Positions 38,074 to 46,247 of a DNA stretch of 46,247 bases are shown piece by piece (within the stretch, counting starts at the first letter, position 1; each line of letters begins with the position of its first letter). The notes below the pieces were generated by a model, which worked only from the letters and a program-made list of their open reading frames with translations, was not told where the DNA came from and ran no database searches. Position numbers and translations under genes: made by a program. The DNA comes from Methylacidiphilales bacterium. GTDB taxonomy: Bacteria > Verrucomicrobiota > Verrucomicrobiia > Methylacidiphilales > UBA1321. The stretch is from the NCBI GenBank assembly GCA_021272165.1, contig JAJSLK010000009.1, positions 1 through 46,247 on the forward strand, in the 5' to 3' direction.

Positions 38074-39453
38074 CTATTCTTCCGCACCCCGGTAATGGAC
38101 CAGTTTGCGGGTGGCGAGATCGACGGTTACGAAGTCGTCGGGGGTCTTTGCCGCCTCACCGTCCGAGGCGGGATGGTACTCGATGCGAAGTTGCTGGTCA
38201 TCGGCGATGATGCGGAGATAGCCGAAATCGGCATCGTCATAATTTTCAAAGACGACCTGGTCGTCCCTGTTGGAAAGGAGCGGCTCGGTCGATGGGGCGC
38301 GGAGGGTGGGCGTCCCTTTCTTGGTCAGACGCGAGTGGGCATGGCCGCCGTTGCCGCAGATGACGAACGGGGTTTCGCGACCCTGGTAGAGCCGGGTGAA
38401 CCGTTGATAGTTGTGGGCATGGCCGGACAAGACGGCATGGGGCCAGAGTCCCACTTCCGAACAAACGTGATCGAGGTCGGCCAGCATGAGCGGGCTTCCG
38501 GCATGACGGCCAACCGTTTTGTCGGTGGCAGTGACGGCCACATAGGCGGGGTGATGCATGGCGATGAGCAGGGCGCCGGTATATTTTTCTTTCTTCGCCC
38601 GGCTTAGGGCTGCCTCCAGGAAGTCCAACTGGACATCGGTGAGGCACGGATACTTCTGCGACGAATTGCTCTGCGTGGAGATGACGCCGGGATCTTCAAG
38701 GCAGTTACTGTAGAGGCCGAGGATGCGGACGAATGGCGCTTCCAGCGTAAAATAGACGCCGGGCTGCCGTCCGGCCGTCCTGACCAGGTTGCCCGCTTCG
38801 GGTGTCCGGTGAAACGGCTGATTATAGGTGCAGAAGTTGTTCAGGAACGCCTGGAGCGTGGGTGTGGAGGAGTTGGGAGCCACCATGCCGTCATGATTGC
38901 CGGCGATGGCGAAGATGGGCGCGGGGTAATCGCGGTACGGATCGTAAAACTGGTCGTAGTAATATTCGGCCTCGCCGAAGCTATAAACCACGTCGCCGAG
39001 GTTATAGCAGAATGAGGGGACGGCACGCGGGTCTTCCTCCTGAAAATCGCTGACCAGCTTGTCGGTGACGAGATTCTCGTCCTTGGCACTCCGGGTGTTG
39101 CCGGTATCGCCGAGCGCGTGAAAGACAATTTGACCGGCCTTCTCAATGGCCTTGAGCACTTCCGGTCCCTTTTCGCCGATGGCATCCGCCAGCGACATCC
39201 GCGGTTCGACATCCGGTCCTTGGGGAATTTCTCGCGGCAGGAGGGTTCCCTTCTGGCTGTCGAGAATGGCATACGCCTGCTTGTCCGAACCGTGCATCAC
39301 CGTGAACTTCGTCGGGTCGGGTGTCGGTGCAGGCTGGGCGAACTGCGGGCCGGATGTCGGGTCCGGCTGGTTGTTTTCTTTCGGTGCCAGGGAAACGGGA
39401 TTCCGTTTGTTACCTGCGATTGCCTTGACGCTGCCAGTACGATGAGTAGCCAT
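38074..39453 (-). CDS. Metallophosphoesterase (calcineurin-like)
   Basis: 459 residues. The dimetal motifs appear in order: FHALGDTGNTRS (with an altered first D-x-H), CYNLGDVVYSFGEAEYYYDQF (GD), FAIAGNHDGMVAP (GNHD), LLIAMHHPAYVAVT (H) and HAVLSGHAHNYQRF (GHxH). It resembles purple acid phosphatase/alkaline phosphatase-like hydrolases. The first metal motif is D-T-G in place of D-x-H, which may lower activity. No signal peptide, although many relatives are exported. Cys-containing segments (SNCLEDPG, YPCLTD) are unusual. Its promoter lies in the 354-base gap upstream. Confidence 0.85.
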   Translation of the reverse strand: MATHRTGSVKAIAGNKRNPVSLAPKENNQPDPTSGPQFAQPAPTPDPTKFTVMHGSDKQAYAILDSQKGTLLPREIPQGPDVEPRMSLADAIGEKGPEVLKAIEKAGQIVFHALGDTGNTRSAKDENLVTDKLVSDFQEEDPRAVPSFCYNLGDVVYSFGEAEYYYDQFYDPYRDYPAPIFAIAGNHDGMVAPNSSTPTLQAFLNNFCTYNQPFHRTPEAGNLVRTAGRQPGVYFTLEAPFVRILGLYSNCLEDPGVISTQSNSSQKYPCLTDVQLDFLEAALSRAKKEKYTGALLIAMHHPAYVAVTATDKTVGRHAGSPLMLADLDHVCSEVGLWPHAVLSGHAHNYQRFTRLYQGRETPFVICGNGGHAHSRLTKKGTPTLRAPSTEPLLSNRDDQVVFENYDDADFGYLRIIADDQQLRIEYHPASDGEAAKTPDDFVTVDLATRKLVHYRGAEE

Positions 39454-39807
39454 AATATTTAGAGAGTCGGCGAACTATAATGGTGATTAAAGAAATCCAG
39501 GTTACGTTCATGCGACATTTGAGATTTTATCACTTCAGGCCTCTATAGGAATTGGTCATGGTCATTTCAGAGCTCCATGTCCCTTAGGAAAAATGGATTG
39601 CTCAGGAGTACCGGGAAGCTCGTGCGGCATTTTATGGAAAAACTATTGGGTAACCTCTGCTTGGAAGATACACACCAATTATGCTAAAAGGGTATGGTCG
39701 TTCTTACTCTTTTCTGCATAATAATTTGAATGAATTGATGGGTAAGTGTGTCCAACCACCGGCAAAGTCTTTTGACGACAGCCAGTGACCTTTTTTATTA
39801 TCGCGCC
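39454..39807. other. 354-base low-GC intergenic region with one imperfect hairpin
   Basis: Between two divergently transcribed genes. AT-rich compared with its neighbours, with no credible ORF. TTATGC-t-AAAAG-g-GTA pairs with TAC-t-CTTTT-ct-GCATAA (39679-39721), 14 base pairs with small mismatches around a 10-base loop. It probably holds both promoters. Nothing else was recognised. Confidence 0.4.
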
Positions 39808-41232
39808 ATGCCTGAAAATAGAGGAGCAAAGATCGTCCCAGCCTCCATCTGGTTCATCGTAATTGCGCTTCTTGCCCTGACTGGCGAACCGAGATTGTGG
39901 GCCGAAGGCGATGTAACCATTGTTGCTCCCCCCTCGGACTCGACGCAGGCGGCCCAAAAGCCGGTCGCATCGGATGGCGCCCCGGTCGTGCACAAGTCGT
40001 CGCACCGGAAAAAGCATCCCGTTGCCTCCACCAATAATGCCAACGGTTCGGCTACCGCCCTCGCGTCCGGCAATTCATCATCTGCATCCAACACCTCGCC
40101 AGCTTCGTCCGGAATGGCTTCGCAGAGCAAAACCACAGCCACAGTCTCATCTGTGAAAAAGACCGTGACGAAGCCTATGGTACCGCCTGCGCCCGTGACG
40201 TCTGTTGTCGCTGCCGCGGCTCATTACGATACCCCTCCGATTGCTCCCGATCCGCCGCCGGTCAAGACGATAGTGAATTATTCGACGCCAGGATCAGCAC
40301 TGATGGAGACCGAAACATCGTCGAGTCCAACGGTTGAGACGGGGGTGCCCCTGGCCCGTTACCAGAGTGTTGAGGAAGGGGGCGGCCCCATTCCCGCCAG
40401 CGCAACTTTCAGCAAAGTGAAATCGACTTCCCGGGACGAGGTAATCAGCTCCGACGGTTATTCGACCCGCATTTCCGCTCCCGGTTCTGACGATTTTGTT
40501 TTCACCAATTATCGGCGCAAACCGAAGAACATCTATCCCTGGAAGACCAATATCATCACCACTATGTTCTGGATCGGCGAACCGGGTTCGAACATCAGCC
40601 CGACCGATAACATGGCCAGTTCCTGGGACGAAAACTGGGTTTCCTCCAACGCCGGCAAGGACAATCCCTACGACCGGAACGGCTACGCCCCGGCTAGCCA
40701 TGCCCCGACGCTCAATCCCTTTTACGTGGCGCTACCGTTCAACGATCTGGCCTATCCCGACAAGGCCCGTCGCTGGCTTCCGGCGGGATGGTATCGCAAG
40801 CCAAAGGACGGCAAGCAGGTCTCCGCCTGCAAGGACCGGTGGGTGCAGATCAAGAACGCCCAGGGCCGTTCCTGCTATGCCCAGTGGGAGGACGTGGGGC
40901 CGCTGGTCTCCGATCATGCGGAATATGTCTTTGGCGACGAACGGCCTGACACGCTGACCCGCGCCGGGCTTGATGTCTCTCCCGCCGTGGCGCAGTATCT
41001 CGGCATCGACGGCAATAACCGCTACACCTCCTGGCGTTTCATCGACGACGAGGAGGTGCCGCCCGGCGCCTGGCTCAAATACGACGAACAGGCCGTTATC
41101 TTCGCGGCACTGGAGCAGCTCAAGAACAGCCATTCCGATTCGCCCATGCCAATCCAGCGTTCCGCCGAGCCAATGGACGATCCAGCGAGCGTCGATACCA
41201 ACAAGAAGAAGGTCGGCGCGGCCAAAGGTTAG
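39808..41232 (+). CDS. Exported protein with low-complexity linker and conserved C-terminal domain
   Basis: 474 residues from the ATG at 39808 (a 20-residue upstream extension would bury the signal). A signal peptide or anchor (IVPASIWFIVIALLALTG), then a Ser/Ala/Pro/Lys-rich linker to about residue 220, then a folded part with KNIYPWKTNIITTMFWIGEPG, NPFYVALPFNDLAYP, CKDRWVQIKNAQGRSCYAQWEDVGPLVSDH and SPAVAQYLGIDGNN. The ending recalls a double-psi beta-barrel (RlpA-like) with its E-D-x-G-P motif, but this is only a resemblance. Probably envelope-associated. Function unknown. Confidence 0.7.
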   Translation: MPENRGAKIVPASIWFIVIALLALTGEPRLWAEGDVTIVAPPSDSTQAAQKPVASDGAPVVHKSSHRKKHPVASTNNANGSATALASGNSSSASNTSPASSGMASQSKTTATVSSVKKTVTKPMVPPAPVTSVVAAAAHYDTPPIAPDPPPVKTIVNYSTPGSALMETETSSSPTVETGVPLARYQSVEEGGGPIPASATFSKVKSTSRDEVISSDGYSTRISAPGSDDFVFTNYRRKPKNIYPWKTNIITTMFWIGEPGSNISPTDNMASSWDENWVSSNAGKDNPYDRNGYAPASHAPTLNPFYVALPFNDLAYPDKARRWLPAGWYRKPKDGKQVSACKDRWVQIKNAQGRSCYAQWEDVGPLVSDHAEYVFGDERPDTLTRAGLDVSPAVAQYLGIDGNNRYTSWRFIDDEEVPPGAWLKYDEQAVIFAALEQLKNSHSDSPMPIQRSAEPMDDPASVDTNKKKVGAAKG

Positions 41233-41275
41233 CTGTCGCAGGCTGACGGCTGACGAAAAGGTTTCGCTCCCGGAT

Positions 41276-41914
41276 TTACCGGTCGATATCGGTCCGATTT
41301 TCCCCGCTCAGGGCGCTTAGGAAACGGGTTGTCTGACGGCGCAGACCCTGGAACAACAGATTGTTCGTGCGGGCGTAGCCATAACGGTCTTCCAACAAGC
41401 GGCAGCGCTGGTCAGCCGTCAGAATAATCATCTTAAGCTGCAACTCGAGCTTTAGGTGCTTCCGGCTTTGGGTCGAGCGCAGGCACGCGTAGAGCTGTTC
41501 ACTGAAAAGATCTTCAGTTTTAAAGCATTTCCGGACAATTTCGAAGACCGACTTTGATACATCAGGCGGTTCGACATCGGGGATTAAAAGGAGCGGCGAA
41601 TGGCCTTCCGTGCCGCCTGCTTGGGCAAAAGCTGCCTTTTCTTCACCAGTTTTTTCACCTTCCTCGGCAGTTTTAGCCTGGGTCAGAGAGGAAAGCGTTT
41701 CAATCTGCTTATCTAAAAGTGAGATATCCTGGTGAAGCTGTTCTCGACACGATGTAAAGAGCTCGATCGACTTGGCTGATCCCACAACACGAGGGTGTCC
41801 CTCAAGCATGACATAGCTTCGATAGAGCTCTGTAGCTGTGAGGAGAAGATCATTCAGCTCAGTGAGTTCCTGCTGCGTGGGGAGGCTGGGAAGGGCTGAA
41901 GAGTCAAACTTCAT
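41276..41914 (-). CDS. Cytoplasmic protein of unknown function
   Basis: 212 residues. Not recognised. The N-terminal half is helical (QQELTELNDLLLTATELYRSYVMLEG, HQDISLLDKQIETLSSL). A Glu/Lys-rich linker follows, then a helical C-terminal part (VFEIVRKCFKTEDLFSEQLYACL, LELQLKMIILTADQRCRLLEDRYGYAR). No signal or membrane segment. Codon choice is less GC-rich than in neighbouring genes, a possible sign of transfer. It ends convergent with the gene before it. Confidence 0.65.
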   Translation of the reverse strand: MKFDSSALPSLPTQQELTELNDLLLTATELYRSYVMLEGHPRVVGSAKSIELFTSCREQLHQDISLLDKQIETLSSLTQAKTAEEGEKTGEEKAAFAQAGGTEGHSPLLLIPDVEPPDVSKSVFEIVRKCFKTEDLFSEQLYACLRSTQSRKHLKLELQLKMIILTADQRCRLLEDRYGYARTNNLLFQGLRRQTTRFLSALSGENRTDIDR

Positions 41915-42036
41915 AGTTTGGATTAACTATTTATGGCATGACGCGTGCCAAGGTTGCAACTAATCAATTTTTCCGCTGTTTTTCTTGGGGTCTTGTTGTT
42001 GAACAGGGAGACGAATAATCTTGGCGCCGATTACAC

Positions 42037-44922
42037 ATGCGCCCTTCTTTGTTTGTCCGGGCTTGCGCTCTGGGCCTTTTGCTTTTCGGGGTTGCCATAC
42101 TGCGGGCCGCCGACCCCACCGTTCTTACGGCCAAACCTCTCCTGACCCCGCCGCAGATCATCGCCCAAGCCCAGGAACAGGGAAGGCAGGCGGAAGCCCG
42201 TCATGATGTGCCGGCCCTGGTCACGGCCTTGAACGCGGAAGCCGAGGGCCATCTGCTGGCGCACGAGTTTGAGCAGGGTGAGAAACTCCGGCTGCGGGTG
42301 CTACATCTGGAGGAGGATTACGCGGGAAGGGATTCATTAGCCGTTTCAGACGCCCTGCTGAACATCGGTTGGTTCTACAATAATATGGCCCGCTACGAGG
42401 AGGCGCAGGAGGCGCTCGACCGCTGCCGGGACATCCGGGAGCGCAAGCTCGGCCCCGACACTGCCCCGGTGGCAGAGGTGCTTAACGCGCTTGGCTCTCT
42501 CGAGGAAAACCGGAGCAACCTCACGCTGGCCGAGGCCTTTTATCAGCAGGCCATTGCCATCCGGGAAAAAGTCCTGGGTCTGGAGAATCCCGACACGGCG
42601 ACGACCCGGAACAATCTTGCGACGCTTTACTGGATCACCGGCGATTACGTCTCCGCCCAAAAGCTTTTTACCCAGGCGCTTGCCGTGCGAGAAAAGGTCC
42701 TCGGGCCGAAAAGCCTGGCCGTTGCCTCGACACTGACGAACCTTGCGCGGCTCGATCGAAGCCTCGGTGACTACGATGATGCGGAGACTTATTTTCAACG
42801 CGCCCTGCGCATCCGCGAGGACCGCCTTGGGCCCGATCATCCGCTGACCATCACCACCCTGAGCGAGTTGGGCCTGCTTTATGTGCAGGAAAGGGACGAC
42901 GACCGGGCCGAGCCGCTGCTGGTCCGAGCCGTCGAAATGCGCGAGAAAACCTACGAGGCGGATCATCCCGACGTCGCACGCAGCCAGATGCAGCTTGCAC
43001 TTCTCTACGACCGAAAAAAGGAATACGGCAAGGCCGAGCCGCTTTTGCGGCAGGCGCTCGAAATCCGGCGTCAGACCCTTGGAGCGGAACATCCCGAATA
43101 CGCGGCCAGTGTCGCGGCCCTAGCCGCGCATGAGCACGCACAGGGAAACCTCCAGGGGGCGCTGCCGCTTTACGAGGAGGCATGGAAAATCGACCGCGAT
43201 GCTCTCGGCGACAGCCATCCCGACACCGTCGCTGTCGCCGCCGGGCTCGCCTGCCTCAAGCTGGAACTGGGGCAGAAGAACGACGCGGCAGGCATGATCC
43301 GCGATGTGGCTGAGGCGCAGCAAAAGGCGCTCAATGGTGTTTTCACGTTCGCCCCGGAACAACAGCGGATGGATTTTGAGCGAACCATCGAGGGCTGCGA
43401 TCTCCCCGCGGCGCTTGGCAACGCCGACCTGCTGGCGGAAGTCGTGTTGCGGACCAAGGGCATCGTGCTCGATTCCCTGCTCGAGGACGAAGCCGTGGCA
43501 CGGGCCGCACGCGATCCCGACATGCGCGAATTGATCGAAAAACAGCGGCTCCTTTCGTCGCAGCTTTCGCGCGAGCAGGAGGAATCGCTTGGGCCTGATT
43601 TCTCCGACTCCCCTGAAGCGTTGGCCGAGCGGAAAAAACTGGAAGCTGACGAGCAGGAGCTGGAGGCGAAATTGGCAGAGCGGGGAATCTCCAGCGGCCA
43701 GACCCGCCGCGCGCTGAACACCGATGTGGCCGAAGTACGTGACGCCCTGCCCGAGGGCGCCGCCCTGATCGAGTACGTGGCCTACAATCGTTACCTCGGC
43801 CGGCTCGCCTATGAACCGGCCTACGGCGCAGTGATTCTGACCCGCGATGGCCCGGCCCAATGGATTTCGCTCGGCCAGGCGGGTGAGATCAACAACGAGG
43901 TCCGGCTTTACCAGAAATACATGCGCAAGCGCGTGCGCGAGGCCGCCCTGTCCGACGTGCTCCAGAAGCTTGAAATATCATTATGCCAGCCCGTCGCCGC
44001 AGTTCTGCCCGCCGGAATTCACCGGCTCATTATCAGTCCCGATGGCAATCTCAACTTCATTTCCTTTGCGACTCTTCTCGACGGCAATGGCCGCTTTTTC
44101 GGTGAGGATTATGATTTGAACTACGTGTCGAGCGGGCGCGATCTGCTCCGAAGCTCGGCTCGAACCGGGTCCGGTCGCAAGCGGCTTGTCGTCTTTGCCG
44201 ATCCCGATTACGGCCATTTGCCCGGCGACGGAAAGGGGGCAAAGCGGGTTGATGACGATTTGTTCCCGTCACTGTCGGGCACGGAGAAGGAGGCCGCCTT
44301 TCTCCTGACGGAGGCGCGGGCGCTTGGCCTGAACGTGGCCATTTATCGCGGCATCCAGGCCTCCAAGGAAAATCTGATGCGGCAGGATTCGCCCTACGTC
44401 CTGCATTTGGCGACCCACGGGCTCTATCTATCCGAGGACGACGTTCCCAATTTTCCCGGGATAAAATCAACCGAAAGCGCCGCGATGTCACGCAGTCTTC
44501 TCGCCCTGGCCGGTGCATCAGTGACCATGCGGGAGTGGAAGAAAGGCAATTTTCCTCCGGCGGATGAAAGCGGCCTTTTCACCGCGCAGGAGGTGGCAAA
44601 CCTGAACCTGGACGGCACCTGGCTCGTCGCGCTCTCGGCCTGCGATACCGGCAGTGGCGAGGCGCAGGCGGGTGAAGGCGTGCTCGGCCTTCGACGCGGC
44701 TTTGCCGAAGCGGGCGCACAAAACCTGTTGCTGACGCTTTGGGCCGCCGATGACGCCGCGACCGCCGATCTGATGGAGGCCTTTTACCGCGAAGCCCTGC
44801 AATCCGGCGATGCCCCTGCCGCCTTGGTGAAGGTTCAGCGCGAGAGGCTGCAGGATTTGCGCAAGAGTGCGGGGTTGTCCGAGGCGGTGCGGAAGGCCGG
44901 GCCGTTCATCCTCAGCTATTGA
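42037..44922 (+). CDS. Exported TPR-CHAT domain protein (caspase-like protease)
   Basis: 961 residues. A signal peptide (RPSLFVRACALGLLLFGVAILRA), then about eight tetratricopeptide repeats of the 42-residue type (ALNALGSLEENRSNLTLAEAFYQQAIAIREKVLG and similar, residues about 75-430), a helical linker, and a C-terminal CHAT domain. The caspase-like dyad is His794 in LHLATHGLYL and Cys869 in ALSACDTGSGEAQAGEGVLGLRRGF, both intact. CHAT proteases act in bacterial defence, secretion or peptide processing, generally gated by the TPR part. A signal peptide is less usual and puts it in the periplasm or outside. It is followed 45 bases later by a macroglobulin gene. Confidence 0.93.
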   Translation: MRPSLFVRACALGLLLFGVAILRAADPTVLTAKPLLTPPQIIAQAQEQGRQAEARHDVPALVTALNAEAEGHLLAHEFEQGEKLRLRVLHLEEDYAGRDSLAVSDALLNIGWFYNNMARYEEAQEALDRCRDIRERKLGPDTAPVAEVLNALGSLEENRSNLTLAEAFYQQAIAIREKVLGLENPDTATTRNNLATLYWITGDYVSAQKLFTQALAVREKVLGPKSLAVASTLTNLARLDRSLGDYDDAETYFQRALRIREDRLGPDHPLTITTLSELGLLYVQERDDDRAEPLLVRAVEMREKTYEADHPDVARSQMQLALLYDRKKEYGKAEPLLRQALEIRRQTLGAEHPEYAASVAALAAHEHAQGNLQGALPLYEEAWKIDRDALGDSHPDTVAVAAGLACLKLELGQKNDAAGMIRDVAEAQQKALNGVFTFAPEQQRMDFERTIEGCDLPAALGNADLLAEVVLRTKGIVLDSLLEDEAVARAARDPDMRELIEKQRLLSSQLSREQEESLGPDFSDSPEALAERKKLEADEQELEAKLAERGISSGQTRRALNTDVAEVRDALPEGAALIEYVAYNRYLGRLAYEPAYGAVILTRDGPAQWISLGQAGEINNEVRLYQKYMRKRVREAALSDVLQKLEISLCQPVAAVLPAGIHRLIISPDGNLNFISFATLLDGNGRFFGEDYDLNYVSSGRDLLRSSARTGSGRKRLVVFADPDYGHLPGDGKGAKRVDDDLFPSLSGTEKEAAFLLTEARALGLNVAIYRGIQASKENLMRQDSPYVLHLATHGLYLSEDDVPNFPGIKSTESAAMSRSLLALAGASVTMREWKKGNFPPADESGLFTAQEVANLNLDGTWLVALSACDTGSGEAQAGEGVLGLRRGFAEAGAQNLLLTLWAADDAATADLMEAFYREALQSGDAPAALVKVQRERLQDLRKSAGLSEAVRKAGPFILSY

Positions 44923-44967
44923 TTCCATTGCTCGTCGTGAAAGAAGAAAAAGGCGGCTTGCGATTCA

Positions 44968-46247
44968 TGGACAACTCCCATGAATGGCTCTCTCCCGGTT
45001 TTCGGTCACATTTTCCACTCGTTCATCCGTTTTGCCCGCACCCTGGTCGGTGAAATCATCTGGCGTCCGCCCGGCTGGGCTGGCGCAGTCAGGACTGGCG
45101 CGCAAAAGCGTCCCTGGCTGATGCTTGCGCTTAGCGCCGGTCTGCTGGTTCTTCTCGTTGGCGGCGGTTGGCTGTGGAACTGGTATGCCCATCTGCCGAA
45201 GCCTCCCAGCGTGGGCTGGATCGTCAATCTTGGGGATGTACCCGGGACTTCTGTCGATTTTCAGCCGCAATATCTCACCCTGACTTTTGACCGTTCCGTG
45301 GCGAAACTTGAGGACATCAGCAAGGACGTCACGCCGCGCGTTACGCTCACGCCCAGGATCAAAGGCGTCTGGTCATGGTCGAATGGATCGCAGCTTCTCT
45401 TTGTGCCCACGGAGGACTGGCCGGCGGACACCAAATTCCGCGTCGATCTCGACCGCTCGCTCTTTACCTCTCATGCCCGTCTCGAAACGCTAACCAAGGA
45501 ATTCCACACGCAGCCGTTCACAGTGGCGATCACCGAGCCTCTCTTTTACGTCAATCCCAAGAACACCGAGGTCAAGCAGATCACCGCGACACTTACCTTC
45601 TCGCATCCGGTTAACCGGGCCGCCCTGGAGAAAAATCTGACTTTAGCAATGGAAAGCGGCGAGCAGGTTTTCCAGAACGCTCCGTCGGACACGGGCCGGT
45701 GCTCGGTGACTTATGACATGCGCGATCGGATCGCCTACATCCGTTCGGTCAATGTCACCGTGCCTCAGCAATCGGGACATGCCATCCTGACCGTGCCCGA
45801 TGTGGTGACCGCTATCAACGGCGGTGCTCATCTCGAAGCGGTCCAGCGTGCCGACGTGCTGGTTCCGAGCGTGGCCGATCTGTTTCATATTTCATCGGCG
45901 CAGGTGGTGATTGCGGCTAATCGCGAAGGCGAGCCGGAACAGGCGCTGGTTCTTAACTCCTCGGTGGGCGTGAAGCCGGAGCTCTTGGCCAAGGCGGTTC
46001 ATGCCTGGATTCTCCCGAAACCGAAGGAGCACTATGACGCCGAGAGCGAGACGAAAATTAACGCCTGGCAAAGCCCCGCGGAAATCACCGATGCCATCCT
46101 GGCTAAATCGACGCCGGTCACGCTGACGCTGGTGCCGAGGGAGGAGGAGTATGCCACGCTCCATTCCTTTAAGCTGAAGGTTCCTGAAAACGCCTTCGTT
46201 TATGTCACCATCGACAAGGGGCTTCCCTCCATTGGCGGCGCCTGGCT
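44968..46247 (+). CDS. Alpha-2-macroglobulin family protein, N-terminal part (runs off the window)
   Basis: At least 426 residues from the ATG at 44968. A short cytoplasmic part, one membrane helix (about 49-67, LMLALSAGLLVLLVGGGWLW), then macroglobulin-type repeated beta-domains: YLTLTFDRSVAKL, VTPRVTLTPRIKGVWSWSNGSQLLFVPTEDWPADTKFRVDL, TATLTFSHPVNRAALEKNLTL, and VYVTIDKGLPSIGGAWL at the window edge. Bacterial macroglobulins trap proteases in the periplasm. The thioester region lies beyond the window, so its state is unknown. It starts 45 bases after the CHAT gene, probably in one operon. Confidence 0.85.

Overview
The window reads as chromosomal DNA from a GC-rich Gram-negative bacterium, most probably of the Verrucomicrobiota or a related PVC lineage. 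That placement is an inference. It rests on a DUF1800-DUF1501 pair, a Gfo/Idh/MocA dehydrogenase with a TIM-barrel isomerase, a CT398-like zinc-ribbon protein, outer-membrane and Tat-exported proteins, and C-rich third codon positions. Those C-rich positions also create many long antisense shadow frames. I saw no rRNA, tRNA or CRISPR array.

Layout. 1-5001: tail of a polysaccharide-export protein, then sugar oxidoreductase, sugar isomerase, 2Fe-2S ferredoxin, endonuclease IV, glutaredoxin and a SirB1-type protein. 5014-13269: two exported proteins, a solitary pheS, the DUF1800/DUF1501 operon, dihydroorotase and a small periplasmic protein with a clear terminator. 13357-17111: HAD phosphatase, a small protein, lexA, and a four-part receiver/pseudokinase/membrane/SUMF1 fusion. 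17115-22247: an accessory patch with a frameshifted Doc toxin locus, an operon of an ABC exporter with two tandem ATP-grasp proteins, a Phd/PIN toxin-antitoxin pair, and a 51-residue ORF. 22447-26936: aconitase, a Mu Gam-like protein with a helix-turn-helix partner, and riboflavin synthase behind a long nested stem-loop. 27009-31558: CT398-like protein, a second toxin-antitoxin pair with a palindromic operator over its start codon, rarA, and an ECF sigma operon. 31702-35592: LptF/G permease, a membrane protein with a winged-helix regulator flanked by two matching operators, an IspH C-terminal-like protein, and rmuC. 35783-36721: an IS110-family transposase with a structured upstream region. 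37041-46247: aldo/keto reductase, metallophosphoesterase, two unrecognised proteins, an exported TPR-CHAT protein, and the start of an alpha-2-macroglobulin.

Most striking points: (1) a palindromic intergenic repeat whose end coincides with the stop codon of a minus-strand gene in all three copies; (2) the degenerate receiver-pseudokinase-SUMF1 fusion; (3) the ABC exporter with twin ATP-grasp proteins; (4) the exported CHAT protein next to a macroglobulin; (5) paired CTTTG-N5-CAAAG operators around a winged-helix gene; (6) a nested 19-bp stem upstream of ribE. Functions come from motif recognition by eye. No database search was run.
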